From positions 1,674,001 to 1,738,000 of the forward strand of contig JAESUZ010001269.1 of NCBI GenBank assembly GCA_017311185.1: a stretch of 64,000 nucleotides of DNA. Direction: 5' to 3'. Below are positions 1-12,545 of this stretch, one piece after another. The number at the start of each line of letters is the position of its first letter. The stretch's first letter is position 1. Position numbers and translations under genes: made by a program. The stretch comes from Proteles cristata cristata (Eukaryota; Chordata; Mammalia; Carnivora; Hyaenidae). The notes under the pieces were generated by a model, which searched no databases, was not told where the DNA came from, and saw nothing but the letters and a program-made list of their open reading frames with translations.

Positions 1-364
1 CACAGCACAATGACCCTAGCATGAGCTCACAGATGAAAAGCAGAAGCCAAGATGAAGTGGTCTCTCCATCATTAGGAAAACACACAGAAGTCTTGTAAGG
101 AGAGCTCTATAAAGTTTATGTAATGAAACCAGGTGGAATTTGGTGGTGAACATTAATTGAGTGATAATTTTGGATGGAAAGCAAACATGAATGTTCTGGG
201 TGTTTTCCACTCTTGATCTGAAAACGCTTAATTTGTCACAGTTTCTTTGAATAGTGAAGATCATTTGAATCCCCATCTGCCGTTGAAAGTTGAACTGAGC
301 AACCAAAGGTTGGCTGATCATATATTTTCAAAACATCCATAATTCCATGGATCATATGAAGAAG
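1..364. other. Intergenic, nothing recognised
   Basis: This is AT-rich DNA in the 3' flank of NPR3. The only open frame is a short minus-strand one with no recognisable domain, and I see no repeat family or RNA gene. Confidence 0.5.
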
Positions 365-1071
365 TATAAGAAAGACATTGCCACCTCACACCCATTAGGA
401 TGGCTACTATCAGGAAAAAAAAAAAAAGAAAATAAGTATTAGCAAGAATATGGAGAAATTTGAACCCTTGTGCATTGTTTGTTGGAATGTAAAATGCTGC
501 ACCTGCTATGGAAAACAGTATGAAAGTTCCTCAAAACATTAAAAGTAGAACTACCCTATGATCCAGCAATCTCACTTACAATACCCAAAAGAATTTAAAT
601 CAGGGTCTCAAAGAGATATTTGCATATCCATGTTTATAACAGCACTATTAACAATAGCCAAGAGGTGGAAGAAACTCAATTGTCCATTGACAGATCAGTG
701 TAAAAAGAAAATATATATACATACAATAGAATATTATTTGGTCTTAAAAAGGAAGGAAATCTTGCCACATGCTACAACATGGATGAACCCTGAGGACATT
801 ATGCAAAGTGAAATAAACCAGTCACAAAAAAGGCAAATATTGTATGATTCAACTTAGGTGTCTAGTTGTCAAATTCACAGAACTAGAAGAATTGTAGTTA
901 CCTGGGAGAGGGGGAGTTGTTGTTTAATAGGTACAGAGTTTTAGAACAACAAGATTAAAAAGTTCTGAAGATCTGTTTCACCACACTGTGAATACATGTA
1001 ACACTACTGAACTTAAAAATGGCTAAGATGATAAATTTTATGTTATGTTCTTTTTATTACAATAAAAAAAA
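365..1071 (+). mobile_element. Old L1 3' end (ORF2 end and 3' UTR)
   Basis: The text follows the classic end of L1 ORF2 in order: 'cctcacacccattaggatgg', then 'ctatggaaaacagtatg', 'tatgatccagcaatctcact', 'tataacagcactatta' and 'aatagccaagaggtgg'. It ends with 'acttaaaaatggctaagatg' and an A-rich tail. Frameshifts and stops mark it as a dead, 5'-truncated mammalian-wide L1 (L1M type). The open frame at 558-857 belongs to this fossil and is not a host gene. Confidence 0.85.
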
Positions 1072-3232
1072 AGACTGCCAATTATCTCATTGACAATAAA
1101 CTACAGCAGAGACTGGTGAGAGACTTCTTCACAGACAACAGGAAGATGTTTGGGAGAAAGAATGCAGAGTTTTAAGGTGTCTGGACTTTTCTGTCCTTCC
1201 TAGTGACTTGGAAAGTGTTGAGCGTAAACAAGGATAGAGTTGACATAATAACCTCAGAATACAAAAGGGATTGAAGAAATGTATGCAAGACCTCCTTTCT
1301 GTCAACTTCAGGTCTCCTCAATCCTGAATGTCTTGATAGATCCACATCTTTTGATACCAGAGACCCACCCAGTCTCTTCTCCTTAGGACCAGTACTACCT
1401 GAACTGTCAAGGCAGAGTCTTCATATGATTTGCCCCTATCTGTTCTGTTGAGAAGACTAAAAGAAAGTATATCCTGAGAGCTAAAACACAAGAATGGATT
1501 GGGCTTGGGAGGAAACTGGGGGTAAGGTGAGCCAGCTATGGGCACATATGCATGCATAGTTCTTTAGTTTGGAGCAAGGCATTAATTCAAAACATTCAGG
1601 CTCCTCTCATTCCTCTGAGAAACCACAGGATCAAAAAGAACTAAAAATAAGGCTAGCCAATGTGTCAGAGATTAAGAAGCAGAGACCAGTAGTCCAGACC
1701 ATAGGCATAAATAGGAGCCTCCATCTCCCAGGTAGTAAGTGTGACTAACAGAGGTTTAGGGACTCAGTCAGGTGGTCCAGGTAGCACAGCTAGGAACCCT
1801 GCAGCAGAATGTAACCAATGTCCTGTCCAGAGCTCTTCCCAGGAAAAATATAGACCATTGTGTACAGAAACTCATCTCACCTAAAGAACCAGATTTAGGG
1901 CTTTGCCAGTGCTTGGCCCTTCCATCTAAGAGTAAGAAAATGCATCCACTGTTTCTTTCTTGATCTCTTTCCATTCCCTTTAATCAGATTGCGAAGACTT
2001 TATTTATGGCAGTATGGGGGAATATGATTGTTTGGAAACTGCCCATTACAGAACAGTTAGAAATACTGGAGATGGGGGGAGATGGGGGAGAAGGAAACAG
2101 AGGGAGAGAGAGAGAATGACAGAGAAAATCAAACATTCCTATAAATGTATAACTGAGCTCACAAAGAAAAATCAAGAGAAAGCTCCAGGGTCCCAAAATG
2201 CAGAAGGAACTGAATGAACTCCAGAGCAGTAAGAGCATGAGCCAAAGGGCCACTGCCCTTGGCATGAAGGGGGCATTGGGAGTTTGCCATTTTACAGAAA
2301 CCAGGACTTGAGTTTTAACAGCCATGCAGCAACAGAGAGTGAATGTTCTAGAGAAATTTTGCCATGACTAGATATCTCTCTTGGATGACCCTTGGTGGAC
2401 TTCTAGCCTCCTTATCAGAACCAGCCTCCAAATCTTTCTTCCCATTGGCTGGTCCTAAAGATGAACATAATGAACTTTCTTCAATGCTTCTTCTGGATAT
2501 GTTTATCAGAAAGCAGAGGACATTGAAGCCTCATAAGTACAATAACAAGGAGACCTGGAGACCCTCAGAGTCTTCTAGCATGCGGAGCATTTAGTTATCA
2601 AAGGCCTTCAGCTTCTAATCTTCTCACCCAGGTTCACAAAGTTTAGGGATCCATCTTCCCACCTGCCCCATTATAAAGCTCCTGGATTCTAGAATCTATA
2701 TAGCCCAGAGGATCCTGAGCCAAGAACCTACTTTACCTTAAAATGAACAGTTAAGCCTATAATATTCTTTCAGAAAAATTCAGCAAGTATTCTTTTTAGA
2801 AGAAGGGAGCTTGCCAGTTTTTTGTTTGTTTGTTTAGCTAGGTTTTATTTCTTTTTTTTTTCTTTTAAGTCATTATGTCCCCAACATTTAGCAACAAGTA
2901 CTTAAAACGTTTATTGAATGAACAATGAATGATTGCAGCCCTTTATACCACATCACATAATCAATCTTTCAGCACAGAAGTGGGTCTTTTCTGGGTGATC
3001 TCAGTTGCTACTAAGCACATTAACAGTCGGGGTGATGTTCTCTTCTATGCTGCAGTGGGAATCCCATGTGAAGGGGATGGCTTTTTCCTGTCCTACAGAC
3101 CAATCTCTTGGTCTTTTTCTGATTCATAGCCTTTCTCACTTTTTTTTCTCTTTTTCTCCTCTTTCTTGCTTCCTCCTGCTTTACAACCTTCAAGTCACAT
3201 ACCCAAGTCGAATTTTGTAGGAGCTTAGTTGT
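1072..3232. other. Intergenic, no gene seen
   Basis: Only short open frames of at most 113 codons occur, on both strands and without domain signals. A G/A-rich tract lies near 2066-2118, a T-rich tract near 2818-2868 and a pyrimidine tract near 3139-3180. The stretch around 2870-2930 may be a worn MIR/L2 tail, but I cannot assign it. Confidence 0.4.
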
Positions 3233-3525
3233 TGTTTTTTTTTAATTTATTGTTGAAGTATAATTGACATACAATGTTATATTACTTTCAGGTGTGATGA
3301 AACTACTGCTTCCACAATTCTATACGTTACTCAGTGCTCATCACGATAACTGTATTCCCATCTGTTACCTTACAATGCTATTACAATAGTACCGACTATA
3401 TTCCCTATGCTGTACTTTTCATCTCTGTGACTTATTTATTTTATAACTGGAAGTTTGTACCTCTTAATCTTCTTCATCTATTCTGACCACCCCTTAACCA
3501 CCTCCCCACTAGCAACCACCTCACC
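3233..3525 (-). mobile_element. Old L1 3' UTR fragment, reversed
   Basis: The plus strand reads 'gaagtataattgacatacaa', 'ttacaatagtaccgactata', 'tccctatgctgtacttttca' and 'cttatttattttataactgg'. This is the reverse complement of the 3' UTR of mammalian L1M elements, and the leading T run is the reversed A tail. It is short, diverged and inactive. Confidence 0.75.
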
Positions 3526-5007
3526 TGCCTGCTTGTTTTTAAAGCCAAAGAGGATGTCTTTCTTTTCAGAAGTCTGTGTAGTGACAGCTTTGGTCATGGC
3601 CACTTCATGCCAGGAACTAGCACCTTATGAATTGGACGTCCCAGGAAATGATACCAAACTGTCAGGTCACAGTTTTAGATATCTAGAAGGAAAAAAGGAG
3701 CACACAGTTACAGTAAAAACAGAGCTCCTTATCGGTGATGTCATTCTCCTCAAAGAAGGAAACAGGAATTTTGTGTTTTCCTGAGAAGATAAATGGGAGA
3801 CGATCGTTAGCTTTGAGGCGACTCACTGAAATGCACCCAGAGTGGCGTGTTCACTGGGAGACCCTCACTGGCATTGCAGGCTGTAAGTTATGGTCATTCC
3901 TAAGAGGTAACAAGAGAGGTTCTGTCAGCTGTGCAATTACTTTGTTTTGGCAGGACACTTTGGAGTCAAGAAAACATTGGCTGGAGTTCAAGGCCAAGAT
4001 TTTGGATCAGCTGCCACCATAATTTTTCAGAAATGTGATGACCATATCTCAAGAAATAGTTTCCTAAGTAGGCTGCAGGAATGTCTCCTGTACATGTTTG
4101 ATAGGGATTTAAGGAATGAAGCTCTTGGGGACTTACTGGTATAGCTGAGTTATCACGGACTTCTCAAGCAAAGGGCGAGAATTCTGGATCACATCAGAAA
4201 GCTTCTTCACCAAATGTAGTGAAGTAATGAGAAAGTGGCTTTAACTGAGATAGGGCATGCCTGGACTCTGTATCTTCTACATGATATAAGAACACAGCAA
4301 TATAAAATCTATCAAGGTTACCCAGATCTGTCTTTGTTATAGAAAGTTCTATGTTAAACTAAACAGCATAAGCTTCCGACACTTCTCAGTATCCTGTCTG
4401 AACGTGATAACAGTGAAGAGGAGAATCATGTGAACATCTAAATGATCCCCAACCCTCTAGAGGGCCACTGAATGCACTCAGTGTCCATTTCTTGCTTATT
4501 CATAGCCTTTCGTTTATATATCAGAAAGCATCACTCATACTTGAAAATTTCAGGGGGTCATTACAATTTGAAGATCTAAGTCTATGGCTTGACAAAGGGA
4601 ATGTTCCCTACCCATTTTTATTCAGCATAACATTATCTCTAGACAAATACTCTGTTATTAACACTATAAGTGTTTGTGAAGGGAAATATTTACAATGTAC
4701 CTAACTAAGTTCCTAAGATACAAAATGAGATAAAATTAGAGTGGTGGGAGATTGGGTACAAAACTGCAAGTCAAATATTGAGTCAGAAATACCACCACAC
4801 AAGCATAGATATGATGCCTACAGAGGAACTGAACATGCTTGGCCTGTGAGGGTAGAAAAAGAAAACACTAGTCCTTTGAGGGCAGTAGCTGGACCATGCA
4901 AATAACAACCGGAAAGGATGAGGCAAGCCATTAATTTATTTTCAATAGTACATTTATTTCATTGATTTTGTGGAATAAAATTAAGAATATTAAAAACACT
5001 GTTCTAT
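3526..5007. other. Intergenic, unassigned short ORFs
   Basis: Three overlapping plus-strand open frames (3455-3784, 3735-4022, 3947-4144) lie here in different frames. None shows a domain I can stand behind, and frame changes every few hundred bases are not gene-like. I see no tRNA, CpG-rich promoter or repeat family that I can name. Confidence 0.4.
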
Positions 5008-5221
5008 CGGGGCGCCTGGGTGGCTTAGTCGGTTGGGCGTCCGACTTTCACTTAGGTCATGATCTCGCGGTCCATGGGTTCGAGCCCCGCGTCGGGCTCT
5101 GTGCTGACTGCCAGCTCAGAGCCTGGAGCCTGTTTCAGTCTGTGACTCCCTCTCTCTCTGACCCTCCCCTGCTCACGCTGTCTTTCTCTCTCCTAGAAAT
5201 AAATAAAAATATTAAAAAAAA
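5008..5221 (+). mobile_element. CAN-SINE, young subfamily
   Basis: This is a full-length tRNA-Lys-derived SINE. The head 'gcgcctgggtggcttagtcgg' contains the pol III A box and 'gggttcgagcccc' the B box; a CT-rich body and 'tcctagaaataaataaaa' tail follow. A perfect 16-bp target site duplication, 'aaaaacactgttctat', lies at 4992-5007 and 5222-5237. It shares diagnostic bases with the copies at 38304, 40506, 53408 and 60143, notably 'ctgactgccagctcag' and 'gaccctcccctgctcac'. Confidence 0.95.
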
Positions 5222-5237
5222 AAAAACACTGTTCTAT

Positions 5238-6723
5238 AAGAGAATAAAAAATAGTGGTAGGTCCCTGAGAGTTTATATGAGGCTGATTCTGAATTCCTCT
5301 CTTCTATTTAAGAATTGTATTCATTACTCTTGAGGAAGCCTGTAAAATTTCTGTGCTGTACTATGAGTGTGCCTAGATTGGTTCTACATCATAAATATAA
5401 TATCGAAAATGCCACAAGATATTATACAAATGCATGGACTGAGATTTTACTTGGAAGGCCTATTATTTTCTGTGTTTTTAATCATGTTGCCAACTTTCCT
5501 ACGTGTGCCATGTATGGGTATGTGATGTGTGAGGGTGAGAGCTGTAAATTTAGGAGGAGATGAGGGTTCTAAGAGGTTCAACAAAAGCAAAGCTTCCAAT
5601 TATCAGATTCCTAAGGGCTCTCTATCTTTTGAACCTCCCCTTCCCATCCCCCAACTACCAATGTCTATACAAACCTCACTAAAATACCTATGGTTTCTTG
5701 TAAAACAATTTGGGACTATTAGCTGTGGCTATAAAAGCATTTTTGTCTTTTAGGGATTTCTGTCACAGGAATCAAATCTTTGATCTCTTGGGAGACCCTC
5801 AGGGCAGCACTTTCTTCAGAGCCATTAAGCTGGCAAGTTCATACTAATATTCAAGGTTCTTTTCAGAGTCTGAGGTGTCCTTCATTCTCTAGCATAAAAA
5901 GAGCACTAAGGAGGCTCTTGAAACCCTGGGCTTTAGTGCTGAGTACTGTTTATGAATGTGAGACTTTGAACAGATCACTTAACTTCTCATAATATCAATT
6001 CCTTTTTACTTCTCAGAATATCAATTTCTTTCTCTGTGAAAGAGAAGCATCATTGCCAGAGTGCATTCTTGGTTCAGTTGGTGGGAAGAAGAGAAAGGTG
6101 GATAGTTGGTGTGATGGTCAGCATTTAACAGCCAGGTCTCTGGAGGGAATGTGCCATGATTTATAGTATTTGTTGATTTCTGTGGTGGAAATACTCATAA
6201 TATGACCAATTTCAAGTTGATGTCGCTGAATGTGGAGCTAAGAAGAGATGTACAGTGCGGTACATGATTACTTTATATTCCCATACAGATGCCTTACAGT
6301 AGAGTAGATGTAAATAATCTCAAATGCATAGATAACAGCAAAATAATTTAAAAGTGAAGTTTTGAGTATTTATTACCATTGTTTTTAATAAAATGTATTT
6401 AATTGTAAGCCTATATAACTTAGCTTTTAAGGATGACTTTGTTAGCCATCTCACAAAGTTTCTGCAAATATAATAAATTGTTCTCACAAGCTAGTACAAA
6501 CAACTCCAGCACACCACCGGGGAGTCATTTTCCTTATATGACAGAGATGAACCAGAGAATAGCAATTAATTCTTAAACAAGATCTAAGAAAGCCTTTGGG
6601 CTAAGGCTTACATAAATGAGAAGATATAGGATCTTGGATTGGTAGAAATTAGGAATAAAAAAAAAAAAAGCATCCAGACTGATATGCAGGGTTTTGGCAT
6701 CAGGGGCTCTTCGTTTTTTCCTC
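5238..6723. other. Intergenic, no gene seen
   Basis: AT-rich sequence with only short open frames. The part from about 6110 to 6330 has the look of an old DNA-transposon remnant, but I cannot name a family. I see no RNA gene or promoter. Confidence 0.35.
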
Positions 6724-6775
6724 TTAAAGCAGCTAGAAAAAGCTTAAAGTAAGAAAAAAAAAATGTTTCAGTGTG
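6724..6775 (+). repeat. 52-bp direct repeat, left copy
   Basis: This left flank of the L1 fragment at 6776-7151 matches 7152-7203 with a few mismatches. Shared blocks are 'agcagctagaaaa', 'agtaagaaaaaaa' and 'atgtttcag'. It looks like an exceptionally long target duplication. Confidence 0.8.
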
Positions 6776-7151
6776 CTAATCTGGAAGGATACACTAAGTA
6801 AGAAAGACAAATACCATATGATTTTACTAGCAATCTAAAAAGCAAAACAAATGAATAAACAGACAAAAAGCGTTATCAGACCTGTAAATACCAAGAACAA
6901 ACTGACGATCGCCACAGGGAATGGGGGTGAGGGGATGGGCAAAATGGATGAAATGAGTGAGTCACAGGAACAAAAGGCACAGCACAGGGAATACTGTCAA
7001 TGATACTGTGGCGGTGTTGGATGGGGACGATGGGGACCACACTTGGGGTGAACACAGCGTAAGGTATGGACAGGTTGAATCACTACGCCGTACGCCTGAA
7101 ACTAATAGAGCATTGTGTGTCAACTATACTCAAACTTTTTAAGAAAAAAAA
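6776..7151 (+). mobile_element. L1 3' end fragment between long direct repeats
   Basis: It carries 'taccatatgattttactagc', a G-rich 'gggaatgggggtgaggggat' stretch, 'ggttgaatcactacgcc', 'cgcctgaaactaatagagca' and 'gtgtcaactatactcaaac', the usual order in the L1 ORF2-end to 3' UTR region. It is severely 5' truncated. The 52-bp direct repeats on both sides mark the insertion limits. Confidence 0.8.
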
Positions 7152-7203
7152 TTTAAGCAGCTAGAAAATGCTTAATAAAGTAAGAAAAAAATGTTTCAGC
7201 GTG
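7152..7203 (+). repeat. 52-bp direct repeat, right copy
   Basis: Right partner of 6724-6775, beginning just after the A-rich end of the L1 fragment. Small substitutions and indels between the copies suggest the duplication is not recent. Confidence 0.8.
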
Positions 7204-9319
7204 ATCGTTTTTAAGTGTATTGTCGCATTATTATCTCTATCACTATTGTTATTATAAACAACTCGTAAGTAGTGCTCTGTTTCACTATAGGAGCTGCCTG
7301 TAAGTGTAACTAAAAGTTTAACACTGGAGGCTGGCTTTAAGAAACAGTTATGAAAACCTTTGAAGGAAGGAGCAGAGGGATGAGGAGCCAGTAGTTTTGG
7401 TTTAAAAGTAGCCTGTTAATCACTCCACTAGTCAGAATGTGAGAGATCTCTCAAGGAAGACAAAGGTAAACTATTAGGAATCTGGGGTGGAAACAAGTTT
7501 TGTTGGCCTTTAAAAGAATCAGCCAGCAAAGATTTACTGAACAGATGGATGGATGTCTGTAAGCCACTGAGATACAATGAGGGGGAAGCCTGGCCCAGGA
7601 TCTATTCTCAGGTCCCAGTGAATAAACAGGCAGACATTACGTAATCTCATCAGGCAACAGACTAATGTCTCCAGACTGATAGATTTCATGAATTGCAGCT
7701 ATCAGTTACCAATGTTTCATTCTGTCAAGTAAAGACATAAAAGGAAAAAGGGCGAGGGGTGGAGGGGAACCACTATGATCACTACCATTTGATGATACAA
7801 AAGGTATTCTCACAGCTCACACACAAAATCATAGTTGTACTCTCACGGGAAAAAAGTCAAAGCTTTATATATTCAGTCAGTTAGTGTTTATGAACAGTTC
7901 CCTATTACTGTCCTTATTTTTCTTATTATAGTACAAACCGCTAAAGCTTCCTGGACAGACAGCCATCCTGCAGATGTGGCTCGGGAGCCTCGAGCAGCAG
8001 GCCTAAATTCTGCACTGAAGGCCCCATCATTTTCTTACCATCACGATCGATGTCTGAAAAGGCAATGAACGATGGAGGATTAAAGGCGAGAGGGTCTTTG
8101 AGGGTCATCCAGGCATACTTAGGGCATGAGCGATGACACTAATCGCATGTTGTAACAGAGGCCACTGCTGTATTTTACGCCCTGGCTTTGTCATTTCCTG
8201 TCTGGGTTACCAGGGCAAGGAGTGAGACTGTCTCACAGTGCCTCACAGGGCTGTGGCAGGGACTGTGTGAGCTAGGGTAGCCCTGGAGGGTCCTGGGGAG
8301 CTACTCTCTGCCAGGAACCTCCCACCCACAACATTGTGCGCACCTCAGGGTCCTCATCTATGAAATGAAGTTAGGGAGTCGATAGAATCTACCATAAGGT
8401 CACATACAAGGAAGACCCCAGGGCCACAGTTATGGGCCAATCTTGACACTAGGAGCCCAAGAACTTGAGGCGCTAAAATAGTAGCAACCCCCATTGGTTG
8501 ACCTGCATATCAGGAACTACTTGAACCCTTCAAATGTGTTGTTATTCTTCTAATTCTACTAAGGGAGAAACTGAGGCTAACAAAGGCCTGTAGTTTGCTG
8601 AGATGCTATGGCTAGTTAAAAAAAAAAACCACACACACACACAGAGATTTAAGCACGCCATTTAAGAATATCTCAGTTTTAAGAAAATTTCACAAAGCAG
8701 AAACATTATGGAGTATTAACCTTACAAAAACTATACGGAGTTTCTTTGGGTAATAATTCCCCTGGTGCAGGAAATGTTTTATTTTGGAATACTTAGTACT
8801 TGACAGAGAAGATAAAAGGAGAGAAAAGTGTCAGGGAATTCTTTGAAGACCAACATTGTAGAAGTTATGATGTTAAAAAGATAAATAAGGTGGCGACAGA
8901 AGAGATGGTACAAAGCTACAAGACTGTGCAAAACAGACAGAGCGAAAGCCCCAAAACCTGATGTAAATTAGTGAAGAATGCTGGATGTCAAAACATCGGG
9001 AATGGAGGGCTTCGGGCAAAGTAGAGAGTATTTGCCCCATCAAAGGCATTAAAATTCCTTTTGTCCTTTCTCTAAACACTAGCTGTCCAAACAGAACGCA
9101 TCTGCAGAGCTCGCGTTCGTAACCCCTGAGACAATACATGCCACAGAATGAGGGAGAGCCCACCTGAAGCCAAGGTGGACGCGAGGTCTCAGAGCAGCAG
9201 GCGTGAACCTCAGATGAAAGACCCGACTAGAAAGTCAAGGGTTTTCCAGGCAGGAGGAGTGAAGGAGCTAAAAAGTTACAGTCAGGAAAGTGCAGGGAAT
9301 GTTTTGTGTATGACAAGGA
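7204..9319. other. Intergenic, no gene seen
   Basis: No domain-bearing open frame is visible. The stretch 8180-8390 has scattered MIR-like phrases such as 'tcctcatctatgaaatgaag'. A short CA tract follows an A run at about 8620-8642. The minus-strand frame at 8873-9163 has no recognisable content. Confidence 0.4.
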
Positions 9320-9700
9320 AATCGGTTTGAGGAAGTCAAATTCAGCACAGTTTGAACCAAAGGACTTGCTACTAGTCAGGCAGTAAAGCAAGACCGGGGG
9401 CGTAGGGCTGTGAACACCAGGGGCAAGCGTGGAATCTGATGGGGTCGAGCGGGGCTCGTTAGAGGTTACTGAGCAAGAGAGTGACATGGTCAAAGCAGCA
9501 CCTTAGGAAGACTGACATGGCGGCGGTGAGAAAGAGGAAAAGACGGGAGCTGAGGAGCCAGGAGGCTGCCTCACTACTTTGGGGCTGAGGTGATAAAGGT
9601 CTTGTTTGGTGGCAGGGAAGATGGACAAGGAGAGATGCATGGGTATCTGACTGGATGTGGAAGGTGATGAAGCGAGGTCTACTTACAGAAGATGAAAAGT
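9320..9700 (-). mobile_element. Possible CR1-type (L2/L3) LINE fossil
   Basis: The plus strand reads 'gagagtgacatggtcaaagc', then an 'aggaggctgcc' and 'tgactggatgtggaaggtg' phrasing. This resembles the antisense of the reverse-transcriptase region of ancient CR1-clade LINEs. It is heavily decayed and the family assignment is from pattern memory only. Confidence 0.35.
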
Positions 9701-9714
9701 GACCACTCCGCTAG

Positions 9715-9935
9715 ACTAAATGGTTTGGCGTGGTCATGGTCTGGAAACAGCAACCTGACTTCAAACCCCAGCTCTGCCACTTGGTAGCTGGGAGGACTTG
9801 GGCAAGTTTCTTAACCTCTCTGTGCCTTTTTAAGTGACCACAGGCAACCATATAATGGTTCAGAAAATGAACCCACTTAAGGTGTTTAGCCCAGTCTTGC
9901 CATGCAGAGGGCTCTCAATAGCTGGCTGGTGTTAT
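9715..9935 (+). mobile_element. MIR SINE
   Basis: The conserved MIR core is clear: 'caaaccccagctctgccact', 'tggtagctgggaggacttgg' and 'gcaagtttcttaacctctct'. A 'cagagggctctcaatagctg' end follows. Confidence 0.85.
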
Positions 9936-11029
9936 TGAATAGAGAAGGGCATGCACTCTTGCTCATTCTCCATTAAATCCTGAGAACAGCCATCAGAGGT
10001 ATACAGTTAAGACACCAGGTGATAAGTTTCATTTAGTTACAGTCTTGTGTTGGATTTTTGCCTGAAAGCATAAAATCCCTTTGACCCCACCCAGGACGTT
10101 CCTGCTGAAGGAGCAGAGATCTCTCCTGCACAGCTGGTTCTTCTCAAGCCCTCCGTGGATAGCACCCCACACCGGCCACCATACTACAGGATAAGGAGGG
10201 GGTGACACAGCCTGGAATGCAGCCCCCCAGACGTGTCTTACCTGAACCTCATTCTGAACTATCAGAGGCCCTTTTGGAAAAGCAGTGTTGTCTTTCTTCT
10301 GGTCTCTGGTGTCCCTGGGCCTGGGAGGTGCCCCTAGAGGCACTAGGAACTTCACGACTTTGATGCAATCATCTTCCACCAGGCTGTCTGATGCCTGATC
10401 TCTCTTGGCCCACCAGAGTAGCAGTGGAATAAGAACCCCCTTTTGTCTACACTAGGCAATCCTCCTAGCTACCCACTAACATCCTTATGAGGTGCTGCAA
10501 AGTCCCAGCATTCCCAGGAGAGACTTGGACTGAGGTCAGGCACTGACGGGAAAGATGTTCTTTGGGACCAATGAGAACCCTTTACATTGGGGGGAGGGCA
10601 GGCATTGCTCTGACAGATGACAGCTGCTGGCATGGTTGCACAGGGTAATGATGTCCAGGGAGCAGTTCTTAGGGATGCTAGGTTCTTCCGTCCTTAGCGG
10701 TTCTCATAAGCCAGGGCAAGAAAGTAGGTGTGCGGCAGTGTGGATGCAGTAAGCCAGCAGGCACCTCCACTCCGAGGGGAAAGCAGATTTGAATGAAACT
10801 ACTCTGGCCCTCTGAGGGCTTCAGAGACAATGTGACTGTCACTGGCCCACTCCTGGCCCTTGTCTGGACTTTTTGGAAGGGGGCCAATGTAGAGAAGAGG
10901 GACCTCTTCCTCCTCACTGCCATCTCGTCCTACAGCAGGGCAGAGCTACTTGTCATCAAGCCGAATTGTCTTGAAAGATCTGAAAAATGATGAGCTGGGG
11001 GCTTTGTCCCCTTATCCAGGGAAACAGGA
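9936..11029. other. Intergenic, no gene seen
   Basis: This is a somewhat GC-richer stretch with open frames on both strands (minus 10029-10379, minus 10678-10923, plus 10793-10990). None has a recognisable domain, and I found no splice-bounded coding signal. Confidence 0.4.
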
Positions 11030-11170
11030 GAGTATCATAATCATCATACTGATGCCTTGCTCTATGCCAGGCAGGGTTCTAAGTTTGAAGTCTTCACAGC
11101 AGTCCATAAGGTTGGGACAGTGAGCATCCCACTCCCCACAGGGTGAACAATCACAAGAATGGAGCTGGGT
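11030..11170 (-). mobile_element. Probable MIR SINE, reversed
   Basis: The plus strand reads 'ctctatgccaggcagggttc' followed by 'gtccataaggttgggacagt' in the order of an inverted MIR. The match is partial. Confidence 0.45.
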
Positions 11171-11792
11171 TATAACCTGAGGATAGTGTCCTCATCTACG
11201 AAATGGGAATGTTAGAGCTTCAGCAGTTAATGATGCTCAGGGATGCACAAAGCCCACAAATGGAATTCTTTTTCTCAATTCTAGTTTGTTGCTAATAGAT
11301 AATTTATTAAGTTGCTTTAAAAAAAAAAACACAGCGATTGGTACTTCTCCTAATAATTGTCCTATTTATATCAACTCCTGAAGCCCATGATTTAGCCTTA
11401 GGGAAAGGCCCTAAATCACTGGTCTTTGGAGCTCCCTAGGGCTCCTCCAGGGAACGTAACCCCCACTAGCCACAATGATGAGACATATTTGGCCTCTCGT
11501 GGGATACTGGGTATGCTTGAAGAAGTTCAGAGAGGGATGACGAGGTAATACATGAGATAGAGATCCAAGAAGGCCTTGGTGCCCAGGGTGATATGGGAAA
11601 GTAGTTAGGAATACTCTGTATGTTATAGACTGAATATTTGTATTCCCCCTAAAATTCATATGTTGAAGTTCAAATCCCCCAGTGTGGCTCTATTTAGAAA
11701 TGAGGTCACAAGGGTGGGTCCCTGATCTAATAGGATTAGTGTCCTTATAAGAAGAGACACAAGAGAGCCCCTCCCCCTCTTTCCCTCTACTT

Positions 11793-12545
11793 GTCTGTTT
11801 TTCTGAGTTGCTGCTTAGGCATTTTACAGTATGATAGCACTGCTCACATCCACAGTGGGCATGCAGATAAGGACTTGAGTTTAGGTGTCCCGCCATAAGT
11901 TCCTGCTTTGCTTTTTGCAGGACACCTTTTAAAATAACCACTTGGACCCAGCGCTTGGGTGGCTCAGTCAGTTAAGCATCTGACTCTTGATTTTGGCTCA
12001 GGTCATGGTCTGATAGTCCTGAGATCGAGCCCTGTGTCGGGCTCTTTGCTGACTGCATGGAGCCTCCTTGGGATTTTCCCTCTCCTCTCTCTGCCCCTCC
12101 CCTACTCGTGCTTTCTCTCAAAATAAACATTTAAAAAATTTTAATAAGAGAAAATAAAATAATCACTTGGAGTTAAGCCTGTGAGAAGTTCGTGACCTCT
12201 GCCCCTACCTTATAAATGATAGGTGCTTGCTACCCTGCTGTCTGTCTCCTGCTGACTTGCGACCTAGGACAGAAGACCACCTTCCCCCACTTCTGCTTAT
12301 TGCATTTCCTGCCCCCCCACACACACCCATTTCTGGGATTTGTAAGTAATAAATCTTGTGACTTTAACTTCCTCTGTGTGAGTATATAGAAACTGTGCCT
12401 TCAATCAAAAGAACCCCAAGTGCGGGCACCGATGCTAAGGGAGCTAGCTGGTCAACCCTGTGTGGGTGCCTCGTGCCACCTCATTCATCAGATCAGAGAT
12501 GGCATGTTGTCACTTCAGTACACTAGCTCCGGCTTCCCAACACTT
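11793..12545 (+). mobile_element. Probable solo LTR inside MLT1 LTR
   Basis: This segment interrupts the MLT1 LTR. It has a TATA-like box at 12211-12217 and an AATAAA at 12348-12353 within 'gtaagtaataaatcttgtg', about 137 bases apart, as expected for promoter and polyadenylation signals of an LTR. Boundaries are estimated from where MLT1 similarity stops and resumes. A CAN-SINE sits inside. No coding region accompanies it. Confidence 0.45.
11946..12155 (+). mobile_element. CAN-SINE, older subfamily
   Basis: The head 'cttgggtggctcagtcagtt' is followed by 'aagcatctgactcttgattt', a CT-rich body and an A-rich tail. The target duplication is 'aaaataaccacttgg' (11931-11945) against 'aaaataatcacttgg' (12156-12170), with one mismatch. 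It is nested in the LTR. Confidence 0.92.

Noticed and set aside
3880..3957. GTAAGT ... TTTTGGCAG pair suggesting a small intron
   Set aside because: Flanking frames do not join into a recognisable coding sequence and such motif pairs are common by chance.
3947..4144. ORF starting with a run (AGHFGVKKTL) reminiscent of a retrotransposon integrase zinc-binding start
   Set aside because: Only about ten residues look similar, the His/Cys pairs do not follow, and no further integrase motif is present in any frame.
5008..5221. tRNA-like head with A and B boxes, possible tRNA gene
   Set aside because: It is the head of a CAN-SINE with a CT-rich body, A tail and target duplication; no intact cloverleaf tRNA gene.
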